DNA from: an uncultured Collinsella sp.
Lineage (GTDB): Bacteria > Actinomycetota > Coriobacteriia > Coriobacteriales > Coriobacteriaceae
NCBI GenBank assembly: GCA_900754445.1
Contig: CAAECW010000107.1
Span: 15,596 to 79,595, forward strand
DNA length: 64,000 nucleotides
Reading direction: 5' to 3'
In this document: positions 33,691-50,123 of the stretch, in pieces
How positions within the stretch are numbered: the stretch's first letter is position 1
Layout of the letters: each line of letters starts with the position of its first letter
Translations under genes and position numbers: made by a program
Notes under the pieces: generated by a model
Told to the model about the DNA's origin: nothing
The model's input: the letters and a program-made list of their open reading frames with translations, nothing else
Databases searched by the model: none

Positions 33691-33906
33691 GTCGGCCAAC
33701 GGGAAACCGGGCTGCCCCAAAGTCACCGCAGGCCGCGCCGCCGAAGGCCAGGCGCAAGGTTTTCGTAGATTCCGCACGAGCCGAAGAGCACTTAATGTGC
33801 TCTTCGTGCGAGCCCAGGACCTGACCGAGCGAAAACCTTGCGCCTGGCCTTCGGCGGCGCGGCCGGATGGTGGAATTGTGTGCAGCCCGGTTTTCCGTTG
33901 ACCGAC
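33691..33906. repeat. long foldback element, complete copy (core + two arm layers)
   Basis: Outer arms 33691-33714 and 33883-33906 (22 of 24 pair). Inner arms 33731-33765 and 33830-33864 are a perfect 35-bp inverted repeat. The core hairpin is GAAGAGCAC-TTAAT-GTGCTCTTC (33783-33805), flanked by TTCCGCACGAGCC and GTGCGAGCC. The same core with different arms occurs at 46675-46813, and a partial copy lies at the window end. It is non-coding: open frames through it read the same arm on both strands. The rplJ promoter -35 lies within the right outer arm. Confidence 0.9.
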
Positions 33907-33926
33907 GCCGGGGTCCCCGCCATAAT
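33898..33926 (+). promoter_or_regulatory. promoter of the rplJL transcript
   Basis: TTGACC (33898-33903), 17-base spacer, CATAAT (33921-33926), immediately upstream of the L10 leader. The -35 hexamer is part of the foldback's right outer arm. Confidence 0.75.
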
Positions 33927-33950
33927 ACTTTCGGTTCACGCACGAATCCG

Positions 33951-34077
33951 CTGCCAGAGACAGCCGGCGCAAACGGGTCTTACCCGCGAGCTTAATGGGA
34001 CTTCCCGCCAGCCGAGGTGGTCGAGTAGATATGTCTTCTCGCCCCCGTCGCTCATGCAGCGCGGGGGCTTTCTTTTT
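33951..34077 (+). promoter_or_regulatory. L10 leader (ribosomal protein autoregulation) with attenuator
   Basis: Contains AGAGACAGCCGGCG and CCCGCCAGCCGAGGTGG, the conserved kink-turn/loop elements of the L10(L12)4-binding leader. A strong hairpin GCCCCCGTCGCT/AGCGCGGGGGC (34041-34067) with TTTCTTTTT follows. Excess L10-L7/L12 complex is expected to bind the leader and lower rplJL expression; the terminator suggests control by attenuation. Confidence 0.85.
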
Positions 34078-34142
34078 GGACATGCCCCCGTCACGTCCTT
34101 GTGGCGGACCGTGCCCGGAAAGAATTCGAGGAGGTGTAATTC

Positions 34143-34664
34143 ATGCCCCAGCAGTACAAAATCGACAAGGTTGCAGAGATCGAGTCCCGTATCGCCGAGA
34201 ACGCCGGTCTGTTCGTCGTCAACTACAACGGTCTGACGGTTAAGCAGGCTCAGGAGCTGCGTCATCAGCTTCGCGAGTGCGGCGCCGAGATGAAGGTCTA
34301 CAAGAACAACCTGGTCAAGATCGCTCTCAAGAACCAGGAGCAGCCCGAGCTCGACGAGATCCTCGCCGGCCCCGTCGCTTATGTGTTCTACGAGTCCGAG
34401 CCGGTCGAGGCCGCTAAGGCCCTTAAGGACTTCTCCGCTAAGTCCAAGGGCGTCCTTGAGATCAAGGGCGGTATCTCCGACGGCAAGGCCGTTTCCGCTG
34501 ATGATGTTAAGGCTATCGCCGAGCTGCCCACCAAGGATCAGCTTCTCGGCCAGATCGCCGGTCTCATCTCCGGTTTCGCTCGCGACATCGCTGTCTGCGT
34601 CAACGGCGTTTCCTCTGGTCTCGCTCGTTCGATCCAGCAGGTCTCCGAGCAGAAGGCAGCCTAG
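34143..34664 (+). CDS. rplJ: ribosomal protein uL10
   Basis: 173 residues. The N-terminal rRNA-binding domain (VAEIESRIAENAGLFVVNYN, MKVYKNNLVKIAL) precedes the C-terminal helix that carries L7/L12 dimers (FARDIAVCVNGVSSGLARSI). GAGGAGG lies before the ATG. Preceded by a classic L10 leader. Separated from rplA by about 22 kb, which is unusual. Confidence 0.97.
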   Translation: MPQQYKIDKVAEIESRIAENAGLFVVNYNGLTVKQAQELRHQLRECGAEMKVYKNNLVKIALKNQEQPELDEILAGPVAYVFYESEPVEAAKALKDFSAKSKGVLEIKGGISDGKAVSADDVKAIAELPTKDQLLGQIAGLISGFARDIAVCVNGVSSGLARSIQQVSEQKAA

Positions 34665-34766
34665 TTGCTGTTTTCACCCGCGGCGGCAACGCCGCACCCC
34701 TGGCGCATTCGCGTCGTGTTTTAACTGATCTCCGTGCATCCGCACGGAAACCGAAAGGACTTAGAA

Positions 34767-35144
34767 ATGGCTAAGCTTACCACCGATGAGATCATCGATG
34801 CTCTTAAGGAAATGACCCTTCTCGAGGCTTCCGAGCTCGTCAAGGCTATCGAGGACACCTTCGGCGTTTCCGCCGCTGCTCCTGCCGCTGTTGTCGCCGC
34901 TCCCGCTGCTGGCGCTGCTGAGGCCGAGGAGAAGACCGAGTTTGACGTCGTGCTCGAGGGCTTCGGCGACAACAAGATCCAGGTCATCAAGGCCGTCCGT
35001 GAGCTCACCAACCTTGGCCTGAAGGAGGCCAAGGAGGTCGTCGAGGGCGCTCCCAAGGCTGTTCTCGAGGGTGCCAAGAAGGAGGACGCCGAGGCTGCCA
35101 AGGAGAAGCTCGAGGCTGCTGGCGCTGCTGTCACCCTCAAGTAA
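34767..35144 (+). CDS. rplL: ribosomal protein bL12 (L7/L12)
   Basis: 125 residues from the ATG at 34767 (RBS GAAAGGA). The N-terminal dimerisation helices ([20 protein letters not shown]) are joined by an Ala/Pro-rich hinge (about 43-58) to the C-terminal factor-binding domain ([34 protein letters not shown]). Followed by a strong terminator, so rpoBC is not read from this transcript unless termination is leaky. Confidence 0.98.
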   Translation: MAKLTTDEIIDALKEMTLLEASELVKAIEDTFGVSAAAPAAVVAAPAAGAAEAEEKTEFDVVLEGFGDNKIQVIKAVRELTNLGLKEAKEVVEGAPKAVLEGAKKEDAEAAKEKLEAAGAAVTLK

Positions 35145-35171
35145 TCAGGCTTTCTCGCCAGATTTCTTTGC

Positions 35172-35207
35172 AGACGGGGTTCGCATTGCGAGCCCCGTCT
35201 TTTTTGT
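35172..35207 (+). terminator. rplJL terminator
   Basis: AGACGGGGTTCGC and GCGAGCCCCGTCT pair around ATT, followed by TTTTTTGTTTTT. Confidence 0.92.
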
Positions 35208-35458
35208 TTTTCGGTCCCTCGACATCGGTAGCTCAAACTGCCATGTTCTGTGATTTGCGTCGTATCGGGCACCCTGCCGTTGGGCAATAAAATTGCACCA
35301 TTCGAGCAATAATTTGCGTTGACCTGCTGAAGAATTGTCTCTGCCTTGTAGCGACATATAGTTCCAGCGGTAAGATGCTTAGGTATCGCAATTTGGTCTG
35401 CGGCTGTGTGCCGCACGCATGGGGCGCTTTTGCGCCTGCGAAAGGATCTTTGAATAAC

Positions 35459-36367
35459 ATGAAGGCAATCATCCCCGCCGCCGGTCTTGGCACGCGTTTT
35501 CTGCCTGGCACCAAGTGCACGCCCAAAGAGATGCTGCCGGTGCTCGACAAGCCCGTCATTCAGTACGTCGTCGAGGAGGCGCTCGACCCCGAGGAAGTCG
35601 ACGACGCCATCATCGTTACTTCTCCCGGTAAGCCCGAGCTACTGAACTACTTCCAGCCCGATCGCTCGCTCGAGAACCTGCTGCGCGAGCGCGGCAAGAA
35701 CGCCTATGCCGATGCCGTCGCCCACGCTGGCGGTATGCCGGTCGACTTCCGCTATCAGTACGAGCCCAAGGGCCTCGGCCATGCTATTCGCTCTGCTGCC
35801 GACGCCGTGGCAGGGGAGAACTTCCTGGTTCTTCTGGGCGACTACGTTGTGCCTAACCGCGACATCTGCGACAAGATGCTCGCCGTTTCCAAGGAGCACG
35901 GTGGCGCTTCGGTTATCGCCGTCGCTGCTTGCTCGCCCGAGGAAGTCAGCCGCTACGGCGTTATCGCCGGTGAGCGCGTCGGTTCGCTCGAGGGTGCCGA
36001 GGACGTTGCCGATGCAGAGCCGGGCGCTGTCTGGCGCATCGGCGGTCTGGTCGAGAAGCCCGCTCCCGAGGCGGCTCCGTCCAATCTGTACATCGTCGGT
36101 CGCTACCTGCTGAGCCCGCTGGTCATGGACCTGCTGGCAGATCAGCAGGCCGGCAAGGGCGGCGAGATCCAGCTCACCGACGCCATGGCCCGTTCGCTCG
36201 ACCGCGAGGCCATGTATGCCGTCGTCATTGACCCGCTGTCGGGCTACGACACCGGCACTCCCTCTGGCTGGATGGCCACCAACGCCCTCATGGCCGCAAG
36301 CGACCCCCGCTTTGCCGATGCCTTCTGGGATGCCATCGACGAGCGCGGCGGATTGATGCGCAAGTAA
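35459..36367 (+). CDS. galU: UTP-glucose-1-phosphate uridylyltransferase
   Basis: 302 residues from the ATG at 35459 (RBS GAAAGGA); the upstream in-frame ATG at 35375 adds residues with no family match. Nucleotidyltransferase loop IPAAGLGTRFLPGTKCTPKE at the N-terminus, then LDKPVIQYVVEEAL, and the GalU features LLGDYV and FVE-like VEKP. Makes UDP-glucose for envelope glycans. Its own terminator follows. Its location between rplL and rpoB is abnormal, since those genes are contiguous in most bacteria. Confidence 0.95.
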   Translation: MKAIIPAAGLGTRFLPGTKCTPKEMLPVLDKPVIQYVVEEALDPEEVDDAIIVTSPGKPELLNYFQPDRSLENLLRERGKNAYADAVAHAGGMPVDFRYQYEPKGLGHAIRSAADAVAGENFLVLLGDYVVPNRDICDKMLAVSKEHGGASVIAVAACSPEEVSRYGVIAGERVGSLEGAEDVADAEPGAVWRIGGLVEKPAPEAAPSNLYIVGRYLLSPLVMDLLADQQAGKGGEIQLTDAMARSLDREAMYAVVIDPLSGYDTGTPSGWMATNALMAASDPRFADAFWDAIDERGGLMRK

Positions 36368-36387
36368 GCCTTCGGGCATCGACATTT

Positions 36388-36420
36388 ACGGGCGCGGACC
36401 TCGGTTCGCGCCCGTTTTTT
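36388..36420 (+). terminator. galU terminator
   Basis: ACGGGCGCG (36388-36396) with CGCGCCCGT (36407-36415), then TTTTTTA. Confidence 0.9.
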
Positions 36421-36463
36421 ATAAGAGCTGCGATTGCCGGCTCTCTGTTCACAGAAAATATAT

Positions 36464-36475
36464 GAACAGATGTTC
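36464..36475. promoter_or_regulatory. LexA-box-like palindrome upstream of rpoB
   Basis: GAACAGATGTTC (GAAC-N4-GTTC) is a match to the Gram-positive SOS-box core. It lies 180 bases before rpoB in an AT-rich stretch. No SOS gene is adjacent, so its role is uncertain. Confidence 0.35.
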
Positions 36476-36654
36476 GATACACATACATCTACCTGCGTGT
36501 TTTCTGTCGAAAAACTTTGCTACTCCAAAAACTCAATCGCGTCAAGGCTTTTCTTGCCCAACGGTCGGTACCTGATAAACTATTAGGTTGCGATAACTGG
36601 CGAAGCTATGCCTCGCCAACCCACCGAGCATTTCCGTGAAGGAGGAAAAACCTG

Positions 36655-40146
<3,492 letters not shown>

Positions 40147-40152
40147 TTGACT

Positions 40153-44631
<4,479 letters not shown>

Positions 44632-44675
44632 CTAGTTCCGCCGTTCTAACGAACGGCGGCGACCTCCGTCGCTGC

Positions 44676-44775
44676 GCGGCCCCCAGAGCTACAATCTGTC
44701 ATTCAAAAGGCAGGGCATGACCAAAAGGTCAATGCCCTGCCTTTTTCATGCCACCTTGTACGCTCTGGGGGCCGC
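44676..44775 (+). terminator. rpoBC terminator nested in an outer 14-bp inverted repeat
   Basis: Inner terminator: AAAAGGCAGGGCAT and ATGCCCTGCCTTTTT (44705-44746) with a further GACC-AAAA-GGTC tip. Around it, GCGGCCCCCAGAGC (44676-44689) and GCTCTGGGGGCCGC (44762-44775) are perfectly complementary. The nested architecture resembles the foldback elements elsewhere, although no shared core is seen. Confidence 0.88.
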
Positions 44776-44830
44776 TCGCTTGCGTATGCTCAACCTGTTG
44801 CGTTCCGCTGATTCCTTGGGGATTTGCCAA

Positions 44831-44860
44831 TAAGGGACAGGTTTATTTTGGTAGGTTTTT
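44831..44860. repeat. dispersed repeat, reverse copy of 18070 element
   Basis: TAAGGGACAGGTTTATTTTG continuing GTAGGTTTTT is the reverse complement of the 18070-18097 repeat. The pairing half is absent, so this is a partial copy. Confidence 0.75.
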
Positions 44861-44872
44861 CCTGCTTGAATT

Positions 44873-44901
44873 TGAAACATTTCGCCCGACAAGAGCGTAT
44901 C
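44873..44901 (+). promoter_or_regulatory. ECF-type promoter of the sigma/anti-sigma operon
   Basis: TGAAAC (44873-44878), 17-base spacer, CGTATC (44896-44901). This is the classic ECF layout (TGAAAC ... CGTA) rather than a housekeeping promoter, and it sits 48 bases before the sigma gene, implying autoregulation. Confidence 0.7.
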
Positions 44902-44949
44902 TAAGGTGAGGGCCTCACCAAGAATTATTAACGTCACCGGGAGGTGATT

Positions 44950-45468
44950 ATGGAAGAACAAGCATTTAGACAGGCGGTCGAAGACCACCGGGATGTCGTG
45001 TTTCGGATCGCGTTGACGTACCTGCGTGATCGCGCCGACGCCGACGATGTCGCTCAAGACGTCTTTCTGAAGTTACTCAAAAACGATGCGCAATTTGAAA
45101 GCTGGGAACATCTTCGTCGATGGCTTATCCGGGTCACGATCAATGAATGCAAATCGCTCTTTCGAAAGCCATGGAGGCGTGTGGAGGATATTGAGAACCT
45201 GGCCGATTCGCTTTCGGCGGCGCAGGATGAGACCAAGGCGGTCTTGTCAGACGTTATGCGACTTCCGGAGCGATTCCGCGTTCCCATCGTGCTCTATTAC
45301 TATCTGGGCTTTTCGACCTCAGAGATTGCCGAGTTGTTGCATGTACCAGCCGCGACCGTTCGAACGCGTTTAGCCCGTGGTCGATCGAAGCTCAAATTCA
45401 TCCTAGAGGAGGGCGACCGTGAAATCCAATCAAATCAAGCAGGCCTTCGAGTCCATCCAAGCCGATAG
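44950..45468 (+). CDS. ECF-type RNA polymerase sigma factor
   Basis: 172 residues from the ATG at 44950 (GGGAGG upstream; a GTG at 44944 overlaps the RBS). Sigma-70 region 2 (VVFRIALTYLRDRADADDVAQDVFLKLLK, split here as VFRIALTYLRDRADADDV and the remainder) with RRWLIRVTINECK. Region 4 has LPERFRVPIVLYYYLGFSTS and EIAELLHVPAATVRTRLARG (HTH). No region 3, as in ECF sigmas. The 3' end overlaps the anti-sigma gene by 50 bases. Inserted between rpoC and rpsL. Confidence 0.92.
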   Translation: MEEQAFRQAVEDHRDVVFRIALTYLRDRADADDVAQDVFLKLLKNDAQFESWEHLRRWLIRVTINECKSLFRKPWRRVEDIENLADSLSAAQDETKAVLSDVMRLPERFRVPIVLYYYLGFSTSEIAELLHVPAATVRTRLARGRSKLKFILEEGDREIQSNQAGLRVHPSR

Positions 45469-46495
45469 CGACCTTGCAGATCGCGTCCTAAATACCGCTG
45501 CGGGTGAGCCGCTTCATCGAAAGGGCCACGCGAAGCCTCTCTATGTTGCCGTAATCGGATGTCTTGCCGGAGTTTTGGCGACTGGAGGGGTCGCCTACGC
45601 CGTTGTCAATTCCGGCTATTTTGCCTCAGCCTGGGGAAACCACGGCAACGGGGATTCCATTACCTGGACCAACGGTGGCTCATCGGGGACTCAATATACC
45701 TACACCAGAGAGTTTGGTGACGGTATCGCGCCCCAAAGCCTGGAGGGCGCAGTCCAGAAGGTTGATCTGTCCGTCGAGGGTAATGGCTATACGCTCGATA
45801 TCCATGAGATGGCTATTGACCAAAACGGCTGCGGAGCCGTGACGTTTACGTTGTCCAATCCAAATGGCGTTAACTACTACAAGCCGGCAGCAGAGACAGG
45901 CGAACTTGTTCTCTATGGTGAAGAAGAACAAGGCATCGGCACGCCCGATATGAAGTTCGGCGAGGAATGGCCTGACACACGCAGCACAATTGATAAGGAC
46001 ACATCAAGCGATACTGTCATTAATGGCACGATGTACTTTGCCGCTATGGATCGCGAGCGAGATTTGCAACATGCGGTCACCTGGAATATCCACTGGACCG
46101 AGGGTGAAGGTGAGAGTGCGAGGCGGTTTGAGGCGTCGACACCCGAGTTCAATATTGGAGCGTACGTCGATACAAAGGAACTCCGCTCCGGTGACTCGCC
46201 TCTTGAGATTAGCCCGTTTTCCATCCAGACGCACATCGATGATTTGGGCTATGAAGCAGTTGATAATAAGCTGACCGTCAGCTACAAGGATGGATCGGAG
46301 CAGATTATCGAAGATGACGACGCAGGGGTGTTCAACTTATATTTTTCTTATGGGCGCAATAGCGGAGAGAACATCTGGGTGCCAACGAAGTTGATTGATG
46401 TCGAACAAGTGGTCTCAGTAACGCTTGAGGGCACGAGGTGCACGTCAACAGGGGAGACCGAAACAAAAGTACCCTTTACCATCGTCTATTCGTAA
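45419..46495 (+). CDS. membrane-anchored anti-sigma-like protein
   Basis: 358 residues from a GTG overlapping the sigma gene. A short cytoplasmic N-terminus (1-40, helical, the expected sigma-binding part) is followed by one transmembrane helix (about 41-64: LYVAVIGCLAGVLATGGVAY) and an extracytoplasmic domain of about 290 residues, rich in beta strands. There are no cysteine zinc motifs, so it is not the ZAS type; the layout resembles DUF4179/RsgI-like anti-sigmas. Overlap and order make a sigma partner very likely. The signal sensed outside is unknown. Confidence 0.8.
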   Translation: MKSNQIKQAFESIQADSDLADRVLNTAAGEPLHRKGHAKPLYVAVIGCLAGVLATGGVAYAVVNSGYFASAWGNHGNGDSITWTNGGSSGTQYTYTREFGDGIAPQSLEGAVQKVDLSVEGNGYTLDIHEMAIDQNGCGAVTFTLSNPNGVNYYKPAAETGELVLYGEEEQGIGTPDMKFGEEWPDTRSTIDKDTSSDTVINGTMYFAAMDRERDLQHAVTWNIHWTEGEGESARRFEASTPEFNIGAYVDTKELRSGDSPLEISPFSIQTHIDDLGYEAVDNKLTVSYKDGSEQIIEDDDAGVFNLYFSYGRNSGENIWVPTKLIDVEQVVSVTLEGTRCTSTGETETKVPFTIVYS

Positions 46496-46500
46496 GGTCT

Positions 46501-46536
46501 GAGGCCGCTTCCTACTAGGGGAAGCGGCCTCTTTTG
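46501..46536 (+). terminator. terminator of the sigma/anti-sigma operon
   Basis: GAGGCCGCTTCC (46501-46512) with GGAAGCGGCCTC (46520-46531), then TTTTG. Confidence 0.9.
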
Positions 46537-46613
46537 CGTTAAATGGAAACGCCGCCGATTTCCATGCGTCAGATGAGAGCAGATTACCTCTGGAGCGCGA
46601 CGTTTCACCAGAT

Positions 46614-46650
46614 AAAACCGAACAAAATAAACCTGTCCCTTTTTGGCGGG
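46614..46650. repeat. dispersed repeat related to 18070 element
   Basis: AAAACCGAACAAAATAAACC followed by TGTCCCTTTTTGGCGGG shares its central 25 bases with 18078-18104. The outer arms are weakly paired. Confidence 0.7.
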
Positions 46651-46674
46651 TAGCGTTGCCCCGCCGAGCACGTC

Positions 46675-46813
46675 GGATTCCCGGCCCGGGCGGCCGGCGG
46701 CTTAAGTTTGTCGCGAGTTCCGCACGAGCCGGAGAGCACTTAATGTGCTCTCCGTGCGAGTCAGGACTGTAGAGCAGCAAACTTAACCCCCGCGCCGCCC
46801 GGTCCGGGAATCC
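46675..46813. repeat. long foldback element, second complete copy
   Basis: Left arm 46675-46710 and right arm 46778-46813 pair over about 36 bases (imperfect in the GC-rich middle). Core hairpin GGAGAGCAC-TTAAT-GTGCTCTCC (46731-46753), flanked by TTCCGCACGAGCC and GTGCGAGTCAGGAC. The core is the same as at 33783 except that one A-T pair has become G-C on both sides, a compensatory change. The arms are unrelated to those at 33691. It lies between the sigma operon and rpsL. The rest of 46537-47019 holds no gene. Confidence 0.88.
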
Positions 46814-47019
46814 ACCCCCGCGCACAGAAAGGGATTCCTTTTGTGTAGGCTTTGCGGAAATGTGCCAATTTTGGGATACGCCCGGCGGCGTGGTCTGTTG
46901 ACGGCACAGCTAACGCCACGTATCCTATCGAACTGCGTGTTTCGTAGGGGGATGCTGACCCCTCGATTCAAGCCGTTGCACTTTACAGAAAGCTGGAATC
47001 ATTCGAGAAGGAGTACGCT

Positions 47020-47397
47020 TTGCCTACTATTAACCAGCTGGTTCGCCAGGGCCGTCGTTCCGTGCCCAAGAAGTCCAAGAACGCTGCTCTGCAGCACAAC
47101 TCCCAGAAGCGCGGCGTGTGCACCCGCGTCTTCACCACGAGCCCCAAGAAGCCGAACTCGGCTCTTCGTAAGGTTGCCCGTGTTCGCCTTGTCAACGGCA
47201 TCGAAGTTACTGCTTACATCCCGGGTGAGGGCCACAACCTGCAGGAGCACTCCATCGTGCTCGTCCGCGGCGGTCGTGTCCGTGACCTCCCTGGTGTCCG
47301 TTATCACGTCATCCGTGGCGCCTACGACGCTGCTCCGGTCCAGAACCGTATGCAGGCCCGTTCCAAGTACGGTGCTAAGCGCCCCAAGGCCAAATAA
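47020..47397 (+). CDS. rpsL: ribosomal protein uS12
   Basis: 125 residues from a TTG start with GAAGGAG upstream. S12 decoding-site loops are intact: [13 protein letters not shown] (the streptomycin-resistance Lys position is Lys) and [15 protein letters not shown]. Heads the rpsL-rpsG-fusA unit. The L7Ae-like gene found between rpoC and rpsL in Bacillus is absent; the sigma pair and a foldback occupy the site. Confidence 0.97.
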   Translation: MPTINQLVRQGRRSVPKKSKNAALQHNSQKRGVCTRVFTTSPKKPNSALRKVARVRLVNGIEVTAYIPGEGHNLQEHSIVLVRGGRVRDLPGVRYHVIRGAYDAAPVQNRMQARSKYGAKRPKAK

Positions 47398-47470
47398 GCC
47401 AGATAACGTTTTGATACTTTCGCCGTGTGCCGCCTAAGCGCCGCACGGTAGACACTTAAGGAGATTTCAC

Positions 47471-47944
47471 ATGCCGCGTCGTGCAGCAGCTAATCGTCGT
47501 GAGGTTCAGCCTGACGCCGTTTACAACAACCGCCTGGTGACTCAGCTCATCAACAAGGTCCTTCTTGACGGCAAGAAGGCCACCGCTGAGCGCATCGTTT
47601 ACACCGCTTTCGAGATCGTTGCCGAGAAGTCTGAGGGTGGCGACGCTCTCGCTACCTTCAAGAAGGCTATGGACAACGTCAAGCCCACGCTCGAGGTTAA
47701 GCCCAAGCGTGTCGGTGGCGCTACCTATCAGGTCCCGATGGAGGTCAACTCCCGTCGTTCCACCGCTCTGGGTATCCGCTGGATCGTCAACTTCTCCCGC
47801 GCTCGCAAGGAGAAGACCATGGCCGAGCGTCTCGCCAACGAGATCCTCGACGCTTCCAACGGCCTGGGCGCTTCCGTCAAGAAGCGTGAGGACGTCTTCA
47901 AGATGGCCGAGGCCAACCGCGCGTTCTCTCACTATCGTTGGTAA
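47471..47944 (+). CDS. rpsG: ribosomal protein uS7
   Basis: 157 residues, starting [15 protein letters not shown]. 16S 3'-domain binding segments [33 protein letters not shown] and the C-terminal [10 protein letters not shown] are present. RBS TAAGGAG. fusA follows 19 bases later, the universal str operon order. Confidence 0.97.
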   Translation: MPRRAAANRREVQPDAVYNNRLVTQLINKVLLDGKKATAERIVYTAFEIVAEKSEGGDALATFKKAMDNVKPTLEVKPKRVGGATYQVPMEVNSRRSTALGIRWIVNFSRARKEKTMAERLANEILDASNGLGASVKKREDVFKMAEANRAFSHYRW

Positions 47945-47963
47945 GTTAAGGTAAGGAACTAAC

Positions 47964-50063
47964 ATGGCTAAGCCTAAGTACAAGCTTTCCGATACCCGTA
48001 ACATCGGCATCATGGCCCACATCGATGCCGGTAAGACCACCACGACCGAGCGTATTCTTTACTACACCGGTAAGACCCACAAGATCGGTGAGGTCCATGA
48101 GGGCGCTGCCACCATGGACTGGATGGTTCAGGAGCAGGAGCGCGGCGTAACCATTACCTCCGCTGCTACCACGTGCTTCTGGAACAAGGACGGTAAGGAC
48201 TACCGCATCCAGATCATCGACACCCCGGGCCACGTTGACTTCACCGCCGAGGTCGAGCGCTGCCTGCGCGTCCTCGATGGCGCTGTCGCCGTCTTCGACG
48301 CCGTTGCCGGCGTTCAGCCCCAGTCTGAGACCGTTTGGCGTCAGGCTTCTACCTTCAACGTCCCCCGCATCGCCTTCATCAATAAGTATGACCGCGTGGG
48401 CGCTGACTTCTTCAACGCTATCGAGACCATGAAGGATCGTCTCGACGCTAACGCCGTGGCCGCTCAGGTCCCGATGGGCGCCGAGGACAACTTCTGGGGC
48501 GTCATCGACCTGGTCACCATGACTGCATGGGACTTCAAGGCCGACGAGAAGGGTATGACCTACCCCGAGCCGATGGACGAGATCCCGGCTGAGTTCGCCG
48601 ACATCGCTGCCACCAAGCGCGAGGAGCTCCTTGACGCTGCTGCCAGCTTTGACGACGAGCTCATGGAGAAGATCCTCATGGAGGAGGACTTCACCGTCGA
48701 GGAGCTTAAGGCCGCTCTGCGCAAGGGCGTTCTGGCCAACGAGCTCAACCTCGTCTTCGTGGGCTCCGCCTACAAGAACAAGGGCGTTCAGGAGCTGCTC
48801 GACGCTGTCGTCGACTACCTGCCCAGCCCGCTCGACGTTGAGGCCGTCACCGGTACCGATCCGGACACCGGCGAGGAGATCCAGCGTCATCCTTCCTTCG
48901 ACGAGCCCTTCTCCGGCCTGGTCTTCAAGATCATGACCGACCCGTTCGTCGGTAAGCTCACCTACGTCCGCGTTTACTCCGGCCGCGCCGAGTCCGGCTC
49001 CTACGTTGTCAACGCTTCCAACGGTCAGCGCGAGCGCCTCGGCCGCATCCTCGAGATGAACGCCGCCGAGCGTATCGACCGTGACGACGCTGCCGCCGGC
49101 GACATCGTCGCTTGCGTCGGCTTCAAGAACTCCACCACCGGCGACACCCTGTGCGCCGAGGGCAAGGAGATCGTCCTCGAGAAGATCGAGTTCGCTAAGC
49201 CCGTTATCGACGTTGCCATCGAGCCCAAGACCAAGGCCGAGCAGGACAAGATGTCCATCGCTCTGACCAAGCTCGCCGAGGAGGACCCGACCTTCCAGGT
49301 GTCCACCAACCACGAGACCGGCCAGACCATCATCGCCGGCATGGGCGAGCTGCACCTCGAGATCATCGTCGACCGTCTGCTCCGTGAGTTCAAGGTTGAC
49401 GCTAACGTTGGTAAGCCCCAGGTTGCCTACCGCGAGACCGCTGGTCACGACGTCGAGAAGGCTGAGGGCAAGTTCGTCCGTCAGTCCGGCGGTCGCGGTC
49501 AGTACGGCCATGCCGTCATCAAGCTCGAGAAGATGGAGGAGGGCTTCGGCTACGAGTTCGTCAACGCTATCGTCGGCGGCGTCGTGCCCAAGGAGTACAT
49601 CCCGTCCATCGACAAGGGCATCCAGGAGGCCCTGAACACCGGTGTTATCGCCGGCTTCCCGGTCCTCGACGTTAAGGTCACCCTGTTCGACGGTTCTTAC
49701 CACGAGGTCGACTCCTCCGAGGCCGCCTTCAAGATCGCCGGTTCCATGGCTATCAAGGACGCCCTCAAGAAGTCCGATCCGCAGCTGCTCGAGCCGATCA
49801 TGGCTGTCGAGGTCGAGACCCCCGAGCAGTACATGGGCGACGTTATGGGCAACCTCTCCGGTCGCCGCGGCAAGATCGAGGGCATGGAGGATCGCAAGAA
49901 CACCAAGCTCATCCGTGCCAAGGTGCCGCTGGGCGAGATGTTCGGTTACGCTACCGACCTTCGCTCCCAGACCCAGGGCCGTGCATCCTACACGATGCAG
50001 TTCGACTCTTATGAGCCCGCGCCCAAGTCCATCGTGGACGAGGTCATGAGCAAGAACGCCTAA
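47964..50063 (+). CDS. fusA: elongation factor G
   Basis: 699 residues. G1 [11 protein letters not shown]2 RGVTITSA, G3 DTPGHVDFT and G4 NKYDRVG, followed by domains II-V, including the domain IV segment [14 protein letters not shown] and the [20 protein letters not shown] end region. Translocase of the ribosome. tuf is not downstream (it lies at 8147); rpsJ follows instead. Confidence 0.98.
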   Translation: MAKPKYKLSDTRNIGIMAHIDAGKTTTTERILYYTGKTHKIGEVHEGAATMDWMVQEQERGVTITSAATTCFWNKDGKDYRIQIIDTPGHVDFTAEVERCLRVLDGAVAVFDAVAGVQPQSETVWRQASTFNVPRIAFINKYDRVGADFFNAIETMKDRLDANAVAAQVPMGAEDNFWGVIDLVTMTAWDFKADEKGMTYPEPMDEIPAEFADIAATKREELLDAAASFDDELMEKILMEEDFTVEELKAALRKGVLANELNLVFVGSAYKNKGVQELLDAVVDYLPSPLDVEAVTGTDPDTGEEIQRHPSFDEPFSGLVFKIMTDPFVGKLTYVRVYSGRAESGSYVVNASNGQRERLGRILEMNAAERIDRDDAAAGDIVACVGFKNSTTGDTLCAEGKEIVLEKIEFAKPVIDVAIEPKTKAEQDKMSIALTKLAEEDPTFQVSTNHETGQTIIAGMGELHLEIIVDRLLREFKVDANVGKPQVAYRETAGHDVEKAEGKFVRQSGGRGQYGHAVIKLEKMEEGFGYEFVNAIVGGVVPKEYIPSIDKGIQEALNTGVIAGFPVLDVKVTLFDGSYHEVDSSEAAFKIAGSMAIKDALKKSDPQLLEPIMAVEVETPEQYMGDVMGNLSGRRGKIEGMEDRKNTKLIRAKVPLGEMFGYATDLRSQTQGRASYTMQFDSYEPAPKSIVDEVMSKNA

Positions 50064-50123
50064 GTTCGAGCTCCCTGTTACGTAATCCGCGAGAACATCT
50101 CTCGCACTCTTTGGAGGTTTAAG

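Noticed and set aside
33677..33943. Small open frames on both strands within the 33.7-kb foldback
   Set aside because: They read the same palindromic arms in either direction and have no start signals.
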